NCBI RefSeq assembly: GCF_022900255.1
Contig: NZ_JALIRM010000001.1
Coordinates: 310,001 to 374,000 of the forward strand
DNA: 64,000 bases
Direction: 5' to 3'
Origin: Lederbergia wuyishanensis
Lineage (GTDB): Bacteria; Bacillota; Bacilli; Bacillales; Bacillaceae_C
Position numbers and translations under genes: made by a program. Under the pieces are notes generated by a model, which ran no database searches, had not been told where the DNA came from, and saw only the letters and a program-made list of their open reading frames with translations. Of the stretch, positions 8,727 through 17,298 are shown in pieces (the stretch's first letter is position 1; each line of letters starts with the position of its first letter).

Positions 8727-9266
8727 ATGAAATGGACAGTTTTACAATTACAAAAATTTCGTGATGTGGAACTTGAAATAGATCAGATGGTTGATGTCTC
8801 TACGGATCTCAAACAAAGAGATCCAGAAATTAGAAGTGCATCTCCAATACATGTTACAGGTACAGCACGGATTGATTCTCAGAAAGCTGTGTTTCATCTT
8901 CATTTGACAGGAAATTTAGTATTACCATGTTCCCGTACGCTTGTGGATGTTACATTTCCAATTAATATTCAATCAACTGAGACTTTTTTAATAAAACCAG
9001 TGGAATATTCTTCTAGTGAGGATGAGGAGGTTCATGAGCCGATTGAAGGTGTTGTGGATTTAATTCCTGTTATTGAAGAGTTAATATTATTGGAAGTTCC
9101 CATGCAAGTCATTTCCGAAGATGCAAAAAATACGGAAACACTTCAAACTGGCAAGGATTGGGAAGTTATGACAGAGGATCAATTTAAACTTGAACAGCAA
9201 AGATCTACGAAAATAGACCCTCGTCTAGCGGGTCTCGCAGCATTATTGAAAGATAAAAAAGAGTAG
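8727..9266 (+). CDS. ylbN: YlbN, YceD/DUF177 family protein
   Basis: 179 residues. The YceD/DUF177 family almost always precedes rpmF and is linked to large-subunit rRNA processing, though the mechanism is not settled. The region around LPCSRTLVDVTFP (near residue 70) keeps the family pattern but has a single Cys. The C-terminus ends DPRLAGLAALLKDKKE. ATG 8727 is chosen over GTG 8718 and 8724 because AGAGGTGAT sits 6 bases upstream and the B. subtilis protein also begins MKW. Confidence 0.93.
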   Translation: MKWTVLQLQKFRDVELEIDQMVDVSTDLKQRDPEIRSASPIHVTGTARIDSQKAVFHLHLTGNLVLPCSRTLVDVTFPINIQSTETFLIKPVEYSSSEDEEVHEPIEGVVDLIPVIEELILLEVPMQVISEDAKNTETLQTGKDWEVMTEDQFKLEQQRSTKIDPRLAGLAALLKDKKE

Positions 9267-9346
9267 CAACAGATTTTGAACAAAAAGTATTGTGTAATTT
9301 TTAGTCGCGAGCAATAAATCGAGACCTTTTTAAGGAGGTGGGAAGA

Positions 9347-9520
9347 ATGGCAGTACCAGCTAGAAGAACTTCTAAAAAAGTAAAAAGACAAAGACGCACA
9401 CATTTTAAACTTCAGGTCCCAGGAATGGTTTCTTGCCCTAACTGTGGCGAAATGAAACTTGCACACCGTGTATGTAAAGAGTGTGGAACATATAAAGGCA
9501 AAGAAGTAGTAAGTAACTAA
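9347..9520 (+). CDS. rpmF: 50S ribosomal protein L32
   Basis: 57 residues. Starts [14 protein letters not shown], the standard L32 N-terminus, followed by a zinc-ribbon with CPNC and CKEC pairs (C+ form, zinc-binding). ATG 9347 is chosen; AAGGAGGTG ends 7 bases before it, and an in-frame GTG at 9338 is part of that site. Cotranscribed with ylbN. Confidence 0.97.
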   Translation: MAVPARRTSKKVKRQRRTHFKLQVPGMVSCPNCGEMKLAHRVCKECGTYKGKEVVSN

Positions 9521-9530
9521 AAAATATCTT

Positions 9531-9570
9531 AAAAAAGCGTGAAGGGATATCATCTCGTCACGCTTTTTAC
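9531..9570 (+). terminator. Terminator of ylbN-rpmF
   Basis: AAAAAGCGTGA and TCACGCTTTTT form an 11-bp stem around a 15-base loop, ending in T. Confidence 0.9.
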
Positions 9571-9693
9571 TATTTCTTTTAATTTTGAATCAAAGCGTGT
9601 GCCAAAAGGAGTTATTAATATATATTTTTACTAGAGCTGGATTCTATCTATCCCAACATCTGCATATACTTAGAAAAAAATAGGGGTGATAAA

Positions 9694-10266
9694 ATGACAG
9701 CTGCACGGCAGGATGCTTGGACTTCTGATGAGGATTTAGTGCTTGCGGAATTGGTGCTTGCCTACATAAGGGATGGCAGCACACAACTCCAAGCTTTCGA
9801 GGAAGCGGGGAGAAGATTAAAAAGAACAGCAGCGGCATGCGGTTTCCGATGGAATTCTAACATTCGAAAAAAATATAAAGAAGGAATAGAATTAGCTAAG
9901 AAACAAAGGAATGCAAGTAAAAGAGAGAAAAATACTGAGATAAAAGCATTTGAAGAACAAGATGCTAATATCGGGAACATAAGCAAGAATGATTCCATAA
10001 TTCTTTCAGATGCCATCAGTTTTTTTCAAAAGCTTGAGAACGAACTTGCTACCATTGAAAAATATAAACAAGAAAATGATCAACTAAAAAATATGATGAT
10101 GGCGCACAAAGCTGAAAAGGAAGCAGTTGTTAGGGAAAAGGATGAATTGACAAAAGAGTATAATCAATTAAAGGATGAATATCGTTCCCTTATAACTCTT
10201 TTGGATAAGGCTAGGAAAATGGCAGGGGAATTGTCTGAAGCTGAAAAAGTAAGTACACTTTTTTAA
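9694..10266 (+). CDS. gerR: GerR/RsfA family sporulation transcription regulator (YlbO)
   Basis: 190 residues. The N-terminal domain (about 8-60) is Myb/SANT-like, with [13 protein letters not shown] and [18 protein letters not shown], the pattern of the RsfA family. The C-terminal part (about 105-175) is a long coiled coil. B. subtilis GerR is a sigma-E-controlled mother-cell regulator that switches off and on subsets of spore genes. ATG start with AGGGGTGAT upstream. A CATATACT at 9663 could be part of a sigma-E promoter, but the -35 is poor. Confidence 0.92.
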   Translation: MTAARQDAWTSDEDLVLAELVLAYIRDGSTQLQAFEEAGRRLKRTAAACGFRWNSNIRKKYKEGIELAKKQRNASKREKNTEIKAFEEQDANIGNISKNDSIILSDAISFFQKLENELATIEKYKQENDQLKNMMMAHKAEKEAVVREKDELTKEYNQLKDEYRSLITLLDKARKMAGELSEAEKVSTLF

Positions 10267-10318
10267 GTTAAGTTATTTTCTTAAAGAGTTATTCGAAGAA
10301 ACAAGTATCAAGATTTCA

Positions 10319-10359
10319 CTATCTAAAAAGGTATGTAGCTAAATCTCTTTTTTAGGTAG
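10319..10359 (+). terminator. AT-rich hairpin downstream of gerR
   Basis: CTATCTAAAAAG and CTTTTTTAGGTAG can pair around a 16-base loop. It may end gerR transcription, but the T run is inside the stem. The 260 bases up to 10526 otherwise show only AT-rich sequence. Confidence 0.35.
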
Positions 10360-10484
10360 AATATTATTAATTTAACCAAACTTTTTTTAATAAAAAAATA
10401 CAAATAATATAGGAATAATATTTATATTAAGATATTGTATTTAGAGACTTGGGAAAGATATTTTTATATTTTATTAGTTCATAC

Positions 10485-10513
10485 AAAAGAGCCGTGTACT
10501 TCACGGCTCTTTA
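10485..10513. terminator. Hairpin terminator downstream of the DUF4064 gene
   Basis: AAAGAGCCGTG and CACGGCTCTTT form an 11-bp stem around a 5-base loop, usable from either strand; it lies just beyond the stop codon of the reverse-strand gene at 10527. Confidence 0.85.
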
Positions 10514-10526
10514 ACTTTCGGTGATT

Positions 10527-10970
10527 TTATAGGTTTTCTATATGTCCATCATTTGGGTTAGGAAGTAATGGCTTTCTGGCAAAGCACATAATTCCGCCAA
10601 TTAAGTACAGCAATGCTGGTAAAAATCCGAAACCAAATGAAATGACTCCTACTACTACGGCTCCAATAATAAACATAAGTCCCGCAAGCTTAGGTTTTTT
10701 ATTCCCTTTAATTGCGATAACTCCAATAATACCTAGAATTACGCCTAGAATTGCTGCGATTATTAATGCCCAGCCTCCACCAGAGAGAAAACCAAGAGCC
10801 ATCTCGATATCTTCCGGATTAACTGAAGGATCATTTAATGATTCATCGATAACGATTGATTTTATTTCGTCTGACCTGCTAACCCACATTAAAAACATTC
10901 CTACTAGAGCAGTCAGTGCACTTAAAATGATCCCAATAATACCTAATGTAATTTCTCCTGTCCGTTTCAA
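10527..10970 (-). CDS. DUF4064-like small membrane protein
   Basis: 147 residues with four hydrophobic segments (about 5-28, 60-85, 95-115 and 118-138) and a short acidic loop containing DPSVNPEDIE. The pattern fits DUF4064, small integral membrane proteins of unknown function. TTG 10970 is chosen because AGGAGG lies 8 bases upstream and translation then begins KRTGEITLGIIG; a longer frame to 11006 has no ribosome binding site. It lies between gerR and ylbP, adjacent in B. subtilis. Confidence 0.78.
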   Translation of the reverse strand: MKRTGEITLGIIGIILSALTALVGMFLMWVSRSDEIKSIVIDESLNDPSVNPEDIEMALGFLSGGGWALIIAAILGVILGIIGVIAIKGNKKPKLAGLMFIIGAVVVGVISFGFGFLPALLYLIGGIMCFARKPLLPNPNDGHIENL

Positions 10971-11079
10971 ATAATAACCTCCTGAAGTAAAAATAATAAC
11001 TGCCACATATTATTATACGGGATAAAAGCTCAATAGTTTCAATTTTTATCAGTTATTTTAATAGGATAAAAGTTCTATT

Positions 11080-11553
11080 TTAATGCTTTTGCTCAGATAC
11101 TCCCGAAGGATACCAAACAAGGGGATTCTCTCCTAGATCACGTTCCATATCATATTTTACTGGCTCAAATCCCATTTTTTCAAAAAAAGTACGAGAATTC
11201 ATACGAGGATTAGTTTTTAAAGGCATATTATAGCTTTTTGCGTAATCAATGAGTTTTTTTCCATAATTTTTATTTTGATATCCCGGTAATACTTCTAGTT
11301 TCCATATTTCTAAATAATCTTGTGGGGGATCAAAATATTGATCGTAGCGAGAATCTCTTCGATAAAGACTCATTCGAGCTACGAGCTTATCACCGAAATA
11401 AATTCCGTAAAATGGTGAATGTGAATCGTCTTCAATCAAATTTGCTTGCAAATCCTCAAGCATAGATAATTCCTGGGCGCCATATTCTTTAAACTTTTTA
11501 AATTCTTCCAATGTTTTGTAGTTAATTCTTAACTTTTCAACTTTGGCAGTCAT
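11080..11553 (-). CDS. ylbP: GNAT family N-acetyltransferase YlbP
   Basis: 157 residues. A GNAT fold is suggested by LEVLPGYQNKNYGKKLIDYAK (in pieces; acetyl-CoA loop near residues 101-121) and FFEKMGFEPV near the end. The substrate is unknown. ATG 11553 is chosen because GGGGGAG lies 7 bases upstream. It occupies the same place and orientation, before panE, as B. subtilis ylbP. Confidence 0.88.
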   Translation of the reverse strand: MTAKVEKLRINYKTLEEFKKFKEYGAQELSMLEDLQANLIEDDSHSPFYGIYFGDKLVARMSLYRRDSRYDQYFDPPQDYLEIWKLEVLPGYQNKNYGKKLIDYAKSYNMPLKTNPRMNSRTFFEKMGFEPVKYDMERDLGENPLVWYPSGVSEQKH

Positions 11554-11720
11554 TATGAACTCCCCCAAACGTATTATTTAATGAACTCTTAAATCAACCT
11601 ATATTGATAGAAAAAATCCTATAATCATGATGAATTACTTTAATTAATATTATATATCAAAGATCAAAAACATTCAGTGATTGTAAACTAAGGGACCAAA
11701 TTAAAAGAGGAGGGTTATTA

Positions 11721-11936
11721 ATGAAAACAATCGAATCACCTATTACTGGGATAGTATTGAGAGTCGATTCAACTGTAGGTGAGGAAATATTAGCAGGTGA
11801 GGTCGTTATTGTCCTAGAATCCATGAAAATGGAAATTCCCATTGAAATGATGGAACGAGGAAAAATATTAGAAATAAAAGTAAATCCGGATGATTTTATT
11901 AATGAGGGGGATGTGCTTCTAATTTACGAAACGTAA
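11721..11936 (+). CDS. yngHB: Biotinyl-domain carrier protein (BCCP-like, YngHB type)
   Basis: 71-residue stand-alone biotinyl domain. The modification site ESMKME (Lys36) is intact and the whole protein is the flattened beta barrel of biotin carriers. ATG start with AGAGGAGG upstream. The carboxyltransferase gene follows after 20 bases, so the two probably act together as parts of an acyl-CoA carboxylase. In B. subtilis a similar small carrier belongs to the yng leucine-degradation genes. No biotin carboxylase gene is in the window. Confidence 0.85.
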   Translation: MKTIESPITGIVLRVDSTVGEEILAGEVVIVLESMKMEIPIEMMERGKILEIKVNPDDFINEGDVLLIYET

Positions 11937-11956
11937 TAAACAAGGAGGTCATTTAA

Positions 11957-13489
11957 TTGACTGCTCACTTTGAAAATTTACAAGAGAGACGCAGGATAAT
12001 TTATAAAGGCGGCAAAGAAAAATATCACGAAAAGTTGAAACTTCAAAACAAATTATTTGTAAGAGATCGCCTTTCCCTCCTTTTTGACGGTGGAGTGTAT
12101 GAGGAGGAAGGCACTTTTGCCAATTTTTTTTCTAAGGATCTCCCTGCAGATGGTGTTGTAACTGCTATTGGAAAAATAAATGAACAAACTGTTTGTGTTA
12201 TGGCAAATGATTCTACAGTAAAGGCAGGTTCGTGGGGAGAGAGAACAGTAGAAAAAATCATCCGTATTCAAGAAACAGCCGAGAAATTAAAAGTTCCTCT
12301 TCTTTATTTGGTTGATTCTGCAGGTGCCAGAATTACTGATCAACTTGAAATGTTTCCGAATCGTCGTGGTGCAGGGAGGATTTTTCATAACCAAGTGAAA
12401 TTATCAGGGATGATTCCTCAGGTCTGTATATTATTTGGTCCATCCGCAGCTGGTGGAGCGTATATTCCAGCCTTTTGTGATTGTGTCATTATGGTAGAAC
12501 ATAATGCCTCCATGTATTTAGGTTCACCTCGAATGGCTGAAAAGGTAATTGGTGAAAAGGTTACCCTTGAAGAAATGGGTGGAGCACGAATGCATTGTTC
12601 TGTAAGTGGCTGTGGTGATATATTGGTAAAAACTGAAGTGGAAGCCATTGAAACAGCTAAAACATATCTATCGTACTTCCCTGCAAATTATCAAGAAAAA
12701 ACAAAAAAAGCGGAATCTAAAAATCCCAAAATTGACAAATCGCTGGAAGATATCATTCCATTAAATCAAAATATCCCATTTGATATGTATGAAGGTATTG
12801 AAACGTTAATTGATGAAGGTAGTTTTTTTGAAATAAAGAAGTTGTTTGCACCGGAACTTATTACAGGATTTGCACTACTTGATGGGAGAGTAATAGGGAT
12901 CATCGCAAATCAACCAAAAATAAAAGGAGGGGTGCTTTTTATTGACTCTTCTGATAAAGGGGCAAGGTTTATTCAGCTGTGTGACGCTTTTCATATTCCT
13001 TTGCTTTTCTTAGCTGATGTACCAGGATTTATGATTGGATCAAAAGTGGAACGTGCTGGAATCATTAGGCATGGGGCTAAGTTAATAGCCGCAATGAGTT
13101 CTGCAACAGTCCCGAAAATTTCGGTAATCGTAAGGAAGGCATATGGAGCTGGACTTTATGCCATGGCTGGTCCAGCTTTTGAGCCAGATTGCTGCCTTGC
13201 ATTGCCAACCGCGCAAATTGCAGTAATGGGTCCTGAAGCAGCAGTTAATGCAGTATATTCCAATAAGATTCATGAAATCGAGGACTCCGCTGAACGTAAA
13301 AATTTTATAAAAGCTAAGCAGGAGGAGTATAAGGAACATATTGATATATATAAACTCGCTTCTGATTTAATCATTGATGAAATTGTAGGCGCAAATGAAT
13401 TAAGGAACACCCTTATATCGAGATTTGCTTTATATGAAACAAAGGAAACAACTGAAGTTAAACGTAAACGTCCAGTTTTACCTGTCTGA
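11957..13489 (+). CDS. yngE: Acyl-CoA carboxylase carboxyltransferase subunit (YngE/methylcrotonyl-CoA type)
   Basis: 510 residues. Transfers CO2 from biotin to an acyl-CoA. The two crotonase-like halves are clear: VDSAGARITDQ and FGPSAAGGAYIPAFCD in the N half, FLADVPGFMIG and RKAYGAGLYAMAGPAFEPD in the C half. The sequence is strikingly close to what I recall of B. subtilis YngE, including the C-terminal RKRPVLPV, so 3-methylcrotonyl-CoA is the likeliest substrate; propionyl-CoA is possible. TTG start with AAGGAGGTC 7 bases upstream. Inserted between ylbP and panE, away from the usual leucine-catabolic partners. Confidence 0.9.
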   Translation: MTAHFENLQERRRIIYKGGKEKYHEKLKLQNKLFVRDRLSLLFDGGVYEEEGTFANFFSKDLPADGVVTAIGKINEQTVCVMANDSTVKAGSWGERTVEKIIRIQETAEKLKVPLLYLVDSAGARITDQLEMFPNRRGAGRIFHNQVKLSGMIPQVCILFGPSAAGGAYIPAFCDCVIMVEHNASMYLGSPRMAEKVIGEKVTLEEMGGARMHCSVSGCGDILVKTEVEAIETAKTYLSYFPANYQEKTKKAESKNPKIDKSLEDIIPLNQNIPFDMYEGIETLIDEGSFFEIKKLFAPELITGFALLDGRVIGIIANQPKIKGGVLFIDSSDKGARFIQLCDAFHIPLLFLADVPGFMIGSKVERAGIIRHGAKLIAAMSSATVPKISVIVRKAYGAGLYAMAGPAFEPDCCLALPTAQIAVMGPEAAVNAVYSNKIHEIEDSAERKNFIKAKQEEYKEHIDIYKLASDLIIDEIVGANELRNTLISRFALYETKETTEVKRKRPVLPV

Positions 13490-13559
13490 TTATTTTAAAT
13501 TCCCAGATTGCGATATCTTTGCTACAATAGTCCTATACACATAGATATTAGGTGATAAT

Positions 13560-14456
13560 GTGAAAATTGGTATTATTGGCGGGGGAGCTGTAGGGCTTCT
13601 GTTTGGGGCTTATCTTAGTTATTATCATGATGTATCCATTTTTACTAAAACAAATAAACAGGCACAATTGTTAACTAAACATGGGGTAACAATATTACGT
13701 GAAAATACTAAAAATACATGTACTGTAATTGGATTTAACGAATATGAAAATATTGAATGTCAAGATTTTATTATTGTAGCCGTTAAGCAATATGATCTCG
13801 ATTCCTTGATTGAGGTTTTTAATAATATTCCTATTACGACGCCCATTCTCTTTATCCAAAACGGCATGGGGCATTTACAGCTACTTGATGCCTTGCCCCA
13901 TTCTTTTATATTAGTTGGTACTGTTGAGCACGGAGTAATTAGGATTGATTATGAAACGATCAATCATACCGGTATTGGAAAAACGAATATTGCAGTTTAT
14001 CGTGGAAAGTCCGAATTTGAAAAATTCCCTTCAATAAATGATTCTTTTTTTCCAATACAATTCCAAACAAACTTTAAAAATATGCTTCATTCGAAACTGA
14101 TTGCCAATGCTTTGATCAATCCTTTAACGGCTATTTATCAAGTCCCGAATGGTAAACTAATCGAAAATCCTTATTACTATGAAACTTTTTTAATGTTGTT
14201 TAATGAAATCTTGCCTCTATTTCCCGAAATGGATGAAAAAGCTACATTAAAAGAGGTTGCATCAATTTGCAAAAAAACAAAATATAATACATCTTCAATG
14301 TTAAAAGACATAAAGGAAGGAAGAAGGACGGAGATAGATGCAATTTTAGGATACATAATTGAACAAGGAAATAAAAATGGACAGGCTCTACCCTTCACAG
14401 AAATAATATTCAACATGGTAAGAGGGAAGGAATTAGAAGGGGGATTTAATAAATAA
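13560..14456 (+). CDS. panE: 2-dehydropantoate 2-reductase
   Basis: 298 residues (ylbQ in B. subtilis). Reduces ketopantoate to pantoate with NADPH in pantothenate/CoA synthesis. The Rossmann loop GGGAVG is at residues 7-12; the C-terminal helical domain has the family stretch KLIANALINPLTAIY with the catalytic Lys, and QNGMG near residue 100. The GTG start (13560) follows TTAGGTGATA; the ATG two bases earlier runs into a stop. The stop overlaps the next start by one base. Confidence 0.93.
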   Translation: MKIGIIGGGAVGLLFGAYLSYYHDVSIFTKTNKQAQLLTKHGVTILRENTKNTCTVIGFNEYENIECQDFIIVAVKQYDLDSLIEVFNNIPITTPILFIQNGMGHLQLLDALPHSFILVGTVEHGVIRIDYETINHTGIGKTNIAVYRGKSEFEKFPSINDSFFPIQFQTNFKNMLHSKLIANALINPLTAIYQVPNGKLIENPYYYETFLMLFNEILPLFPEMDEKATLKEVASICKKTKYNTSSMLKDIKEGRRTEIDAILGYIIEQGNKNGQALPFTEIIFNMVRGKELEGGFNK

Positions 14457-14851
14457 TGTTGTTTTTTCTTACCTCATTGGCTGCAATTTTCATTATTTTA
14501 CCTGTACTTTTCTACGCTTTAGTATTTTATAGCACGAAATATTGGAGTAAAAACAACCGAAAAGCTAAAAGTGTAGCTATTAATATAACGACTTTCATAT
14601 TAATTTTTTCGGTACATTATTTAATATTAACAATTTGGTCTAAATCTTTGCTATGGATGATTATTCTTTTCATATTATTGACTGCAATCGTATTTACATT
14701 TGTTTACTGGAAAACGAAAGAAGAGATTCATTACAGAAAAGTATTTCAAGGCTTTTGGAGATTAAACTTTCTATTGTTTTCCGCTATTTACATATGTTTG
14801 TTAATATACGGTGCTGCTTCACGTGCAGTTGAAGCAATAATGTTTGGATGA
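14456..14851 (+). CDS. DUF3397 integral membrane protein
   Basis: 131 residues with four predicted membrane segments (about 4-26, 40-58, 64-84 and 103-121). The VFQGFWRLNFLLF stretch near residue 98 is the DUF3397 hallmark. Unknown function. It overlaps the panE stop by one base (TAATG), so it is translationally coupled, and precedes bshC as in other Bacillaceae. Confidence 0.8.
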   Translation: MLFFLTSLAAIFIILPVLFYALVFYSTKYWSKNNRKAKSVAINITTFILIFSVHYLILTIWSKSLLWMIILFILLTAIVFTFVYWKTKEEIHYRKVFQGFWRLNFLLFSAIYICLLIYGAASRAVEAIMFG

Positions 14852-14903
14852 CTCGATAGTACATCTTGTCTATATTTTTGAATTAAGCCATTTGCTATCC
14901 GCT

Positions 14904-14996
14904 CGAGGTGCAATCTTTGAGAGGGCAAAACTCAACTGCATTTTGCTTCTTAGAACATTTGCTTGTCGGTGATTACGGGCACCTTGCTTTTTTCTT
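14904..14996 (+). promoter_or_regulatory. Structured leader upstream of bshC, possible attenuator
   Basis: AGGTGC (14906-14911) can pair with GCACCT (14979-14984), enclosing a GCAAAA/TTTTGC hairpin (14925-14946), and a T run follows at 14988. The open 220-base gap before bshC has no other gene. No known riboswitch motif is recognised. Confidence 0.3.
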
Positions 14997-15072
14997 AAAA
15001 CAACATAATATCTTTTATAAAAATATTTTGGTATACTTACGCATAGGAAAATGCAGAAAGGAAGTACGACGT

Positions 15073-16701
15073 ATGGATTTTGAAAGCATCGTCATTCCAG
15101 CTACGAACGACTTTGCTTCTCTTTATATAGAACAAAAAGAACCTGTTAAAGGTTTTTTTCATTACGATATAACGGAGAACACTGTTTATGAAAAGAGATA
15201 CAACGATCTCATGTCTAGAAATATTGATCGTGCTGGGATCACTAGAGTAATTGAAAATTATATGATGAAATTTCCTCAATCGGAAAAAACGAAACGTTCC
15301 TTAGAAAAGTTACGTAACGAACAGTCTGTAGTTGTGATTGGTGGCCAACAGGCAGGTTTATTAACTGGCCCGCTTTATACAATACATAAAATCATTTCAA
15401 TTATCAAACTTGCAGAAGAACAAGAAAGCAAACTAAATAAACCAGTTGTACCTGTTTTTTGGATAGCTGGAGAAGATCATGATTTTCTTGAAATAAACCA
15501 TGTTTATGTAGAAGCAGGAAAGTCGTTACAGAAGATTTCTTATAAAACCAATAATGATGAAAAGAAAATGACATCTGATATTCATTATAATAAAGATGAC
15601 ATGTTTCAATATGTCAATACAGTTTTTATGCATTTTGGTGAAAAAGAACATACAAAGAAAATATTAACTTCCCTTCAAGCCGGTATAATGCAATACAATT
15701 CTATTACTGATCTTTTTTCTTATATCGTCATGTCCCTTTTTAAAGATTACGGCCTACTCATTATAGATTCCGCTGATCCCGGATTAAGGCAAATGGAAGA
15801 GCCTTTCTTTTCGCAATTAATAGATCAAAATGTAGAAATTACTCAAGCGGTTTTATCCCAGCAGAATGAGATTGGTTCTCACGGATTTAATAAAGCGATT
15901 GAAATGGATAATAACGCGGCTAACCTATTTGTTTATGTAAATAATGAACGTATTTTGTTAGATTATCTTGCGGAACGTGATCTATTTTATTCGAAAAAAG
16001 CTCAAGTTGAATGGGAAAGAGAGAACTTACATGAATTATTAAGGCAAAATCCAGAACAGTTCAGCAACAATGTAGTTACAAGACCCTTAATGCAAGAGTG
16101 GCTTTTCCCTACACTAGCTTTCATAGCTGGACCAGGTGAAATCGCTTACTGGGGCGAATTAAAACAAGCTTTTGATTTTTTAGGACATAATATGCCACCA
16201 ATTATTCCTAGGATGAATATGACTTTTCTTGAGGCTGCAGTTGAGAGGGATATATACGATTTAGAATTATCAATCGAAGTAATTCTTAAAAATGGAGTTA
16301 CAAAAAATAGGGAATTATTCTTGGAAAGTGTTGCCGATGAAGAATTGGAAAGTATTCTTGAGCAGGCAAAAACGTATCTGGAAAAACAGTACAATTCTAT
16401 TTTCAAAAGATTAGAAGAGAGTGACCGAGGATTATTGCCACTTGCTAAAAAAAATCTTTCAATACATTTAAAACAACTTGATTTTATGGAGAAAAAATCC
16501 AACGAATCTCTTGAAATAAGACATCAAACCATATTGGATAAATACACAAGAATCGAAAGACATTTAAGACCACAGGGTACTCCTCAAGAAAGAATGTGGA
16601 ATATTTTTTACTATTTAAATGAAATGGGAGAGAGCTTTATCCACCAATTGATGGAAGAAAAATATGTATTTGATGGGACTCATAAGTTAATAAGAATATA
16701 A
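15073..16701 (+). CDS. bshC: Bacillithiol biosynthesis cysteine-adding enzyme BshC
   Basis: 542 residues (yllA in B. subtilis). Adds cysteine to GlcN-malate, the last step of bacillithiol synthesis. The core has VVIGGQQAGLLTGP near residues 87-100, VFWIAGEDHDFLE and LFPTLAFIAGPGEIAYWGE, all typical, followed by a long C-terminal coiled-coil segment. ATG 15073 is chosen over an upstream GTG at 14908 because family proteins begin about here and AAAGGAAG lies 8 bases before; the extension would cover the structured leader. Confidence 0.94.
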   Translation: MDFESIVIPATNDFASLYIEQKEPVKGFFHYDITENTVYEKRYNDLMSRNIDRAGITRVIENYMMKFPQSEKTKRSLEKLRNEQSVVVIGGQQAGLLTGPLYTIHKIISIIKLAEEQESKLNKPVVPVFWIAGEDHDFLEINHVYVEAGKSLQKISYKTNNDEKKMTSDIHYNKDDMFQYVNTVFMHFGEKEHTKKILTSLQAGIMQYNSITDLFSYIVMSLFKDYGLLIIDSADPGLRQMEEPFFSQLIDQNVEITQAVLSQQNEIGSHGFNKAIEMDNNAANLFVYVNNERILLDYLAERDLFYSKKAQVEWERENLHELLRQNPEQFSNNVVTRPLMQEWLFPTLAFIAGPGEIAYWGELKQAFDFLGHNMPPIIPRMNMTFLEAAVERDIYDLELSIEVILKNGVTKNRELFLESVADEELESILEQAKTYLEKQYNSIFKRLEESDRGLLPLAKKNLSIHLKQLDFMEKKSNESLEIRHQTILDKYTRIERHLRPQGTPQERMWNIFYYLNEMGESFIHQLMEEKYVFDGTHKLIRI

Positions 16702-16709
16702 ACAACTCA

Positions 16710-16762
16710 AGCTATCTTAATGATAAGAGTAAACTTCTATCATTAAGATAGTTTTTTTTATT
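16710..16762 (+). terminator. Terminator after bshC
   Basis: CTATCTTAATGATA and TATCATTAAGATAG form a perfect 14-bp stem around a 12-base loop, followed by eight T. It separates bshC from the mraZ operon. Confidence 0.93.
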
Positions 16763-16775
16763 TTCTAACTAAAAA

Positions 16776-16822
16776 TGGTGGTAGAAAGTGGGGGGATGTG
16801 GTACAGTAAAGTTAGAAAGTGG
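16776..16822 (+). promoter_or_regulatory. MraZ operator repeats over the mraZ promoter region
   Basis: GTGG occurs at 16778, 16788 and 16798, spaced exactly 10 bases, and again at 16819. Two copies are in the longer form TAGAAAGTGG. MraZ is known to bind direct repeats of this kind upstream of its own gene. An extended -10 (TGGTACAGT, 16799-16807) overlaps the array, so binding should repress. The promoter call is inference. Confidence 0.7.
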
Positions 16823-16833
16823 GGGCTTGTCTT

Positions 16834-17265
16834 ATGTTTATGGGAGAATACCAACATAACATTGACACGAAGGGTCGTTTAATCGTCCCAGCAAAATTTC
16901 GTGAACATCTCGGGGAAACCTTTGTTATAACCCGTGGTCTTGATCAGTGTTTATTTGGTTATCCTGTAGAAGAATGGCGCCTTTTAGAAGAAAAACTAAA
17001 ATCTCTCCCCATGACTAAGAAAGATGCAAGAGCATTTACGAGATTTTTTTTCTCAGGGGCCACTGAATGTGAAATAGATAAACAAGGCAGAATAAACTTG
17101 CCAACACCACTTCTTGGTTATGCTAAACTAATAAAAGAATGTGTGATTTTAGGGGTATCGAACAGAATTGAGATTTGGAGCAAGGATATTTGGGAAGACT
17201 ATTTTGCAAAATCGGAAGAATCTTTTGCGGAAATTGCAGAGAACATGATGGATTTTGACATATAG
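16834..17265 (+). CDS. mraZ: Transcriptional regulator MraZ
   Basis: 143 residues, the same as in B. subtilis. Two SpoVT/AbrB-like halves are visible, each with its signature: [14 protein letters not shown] (about 12-25) and [13 protein letters not shown] (about 88-100). MraZ forms a ring that binds repeats ahead of the dcw cluster and represses it. ATG 16834 is chosen because GTGGGGG lies about 8 bases upstream; an in-frame start at 16819 would overlap that site. Confidence 0.96.
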   Translation: MFMGEYQHNIDTKGRLIVPAKFREHLGETFVITRGLDQCLFGYPVEEWRLLEEKLKSLPMTKKDARAFTRFFFSGATECEIDKQGRINLPTPLLGYAKLIKECVILGVSNRIEIWSKDIWEDYFAKSEESFAEIAENMMDFDI

Positions 17266-17298
17266 TCGATTGCTTAGAAAGTGGAAAGGTGACATCTA

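Noticed and set aside
9179-9553. 124-codon reverse frame over rpmF
   Set aside because: Antisense to ylbN end and rpmF, with no start signal.
14908-15072. N-terminal extension of bshC
   Set aside because: Not part of the family, lacks a binding site and crosses the hairpin leader; the ATG at 15073 fits better.
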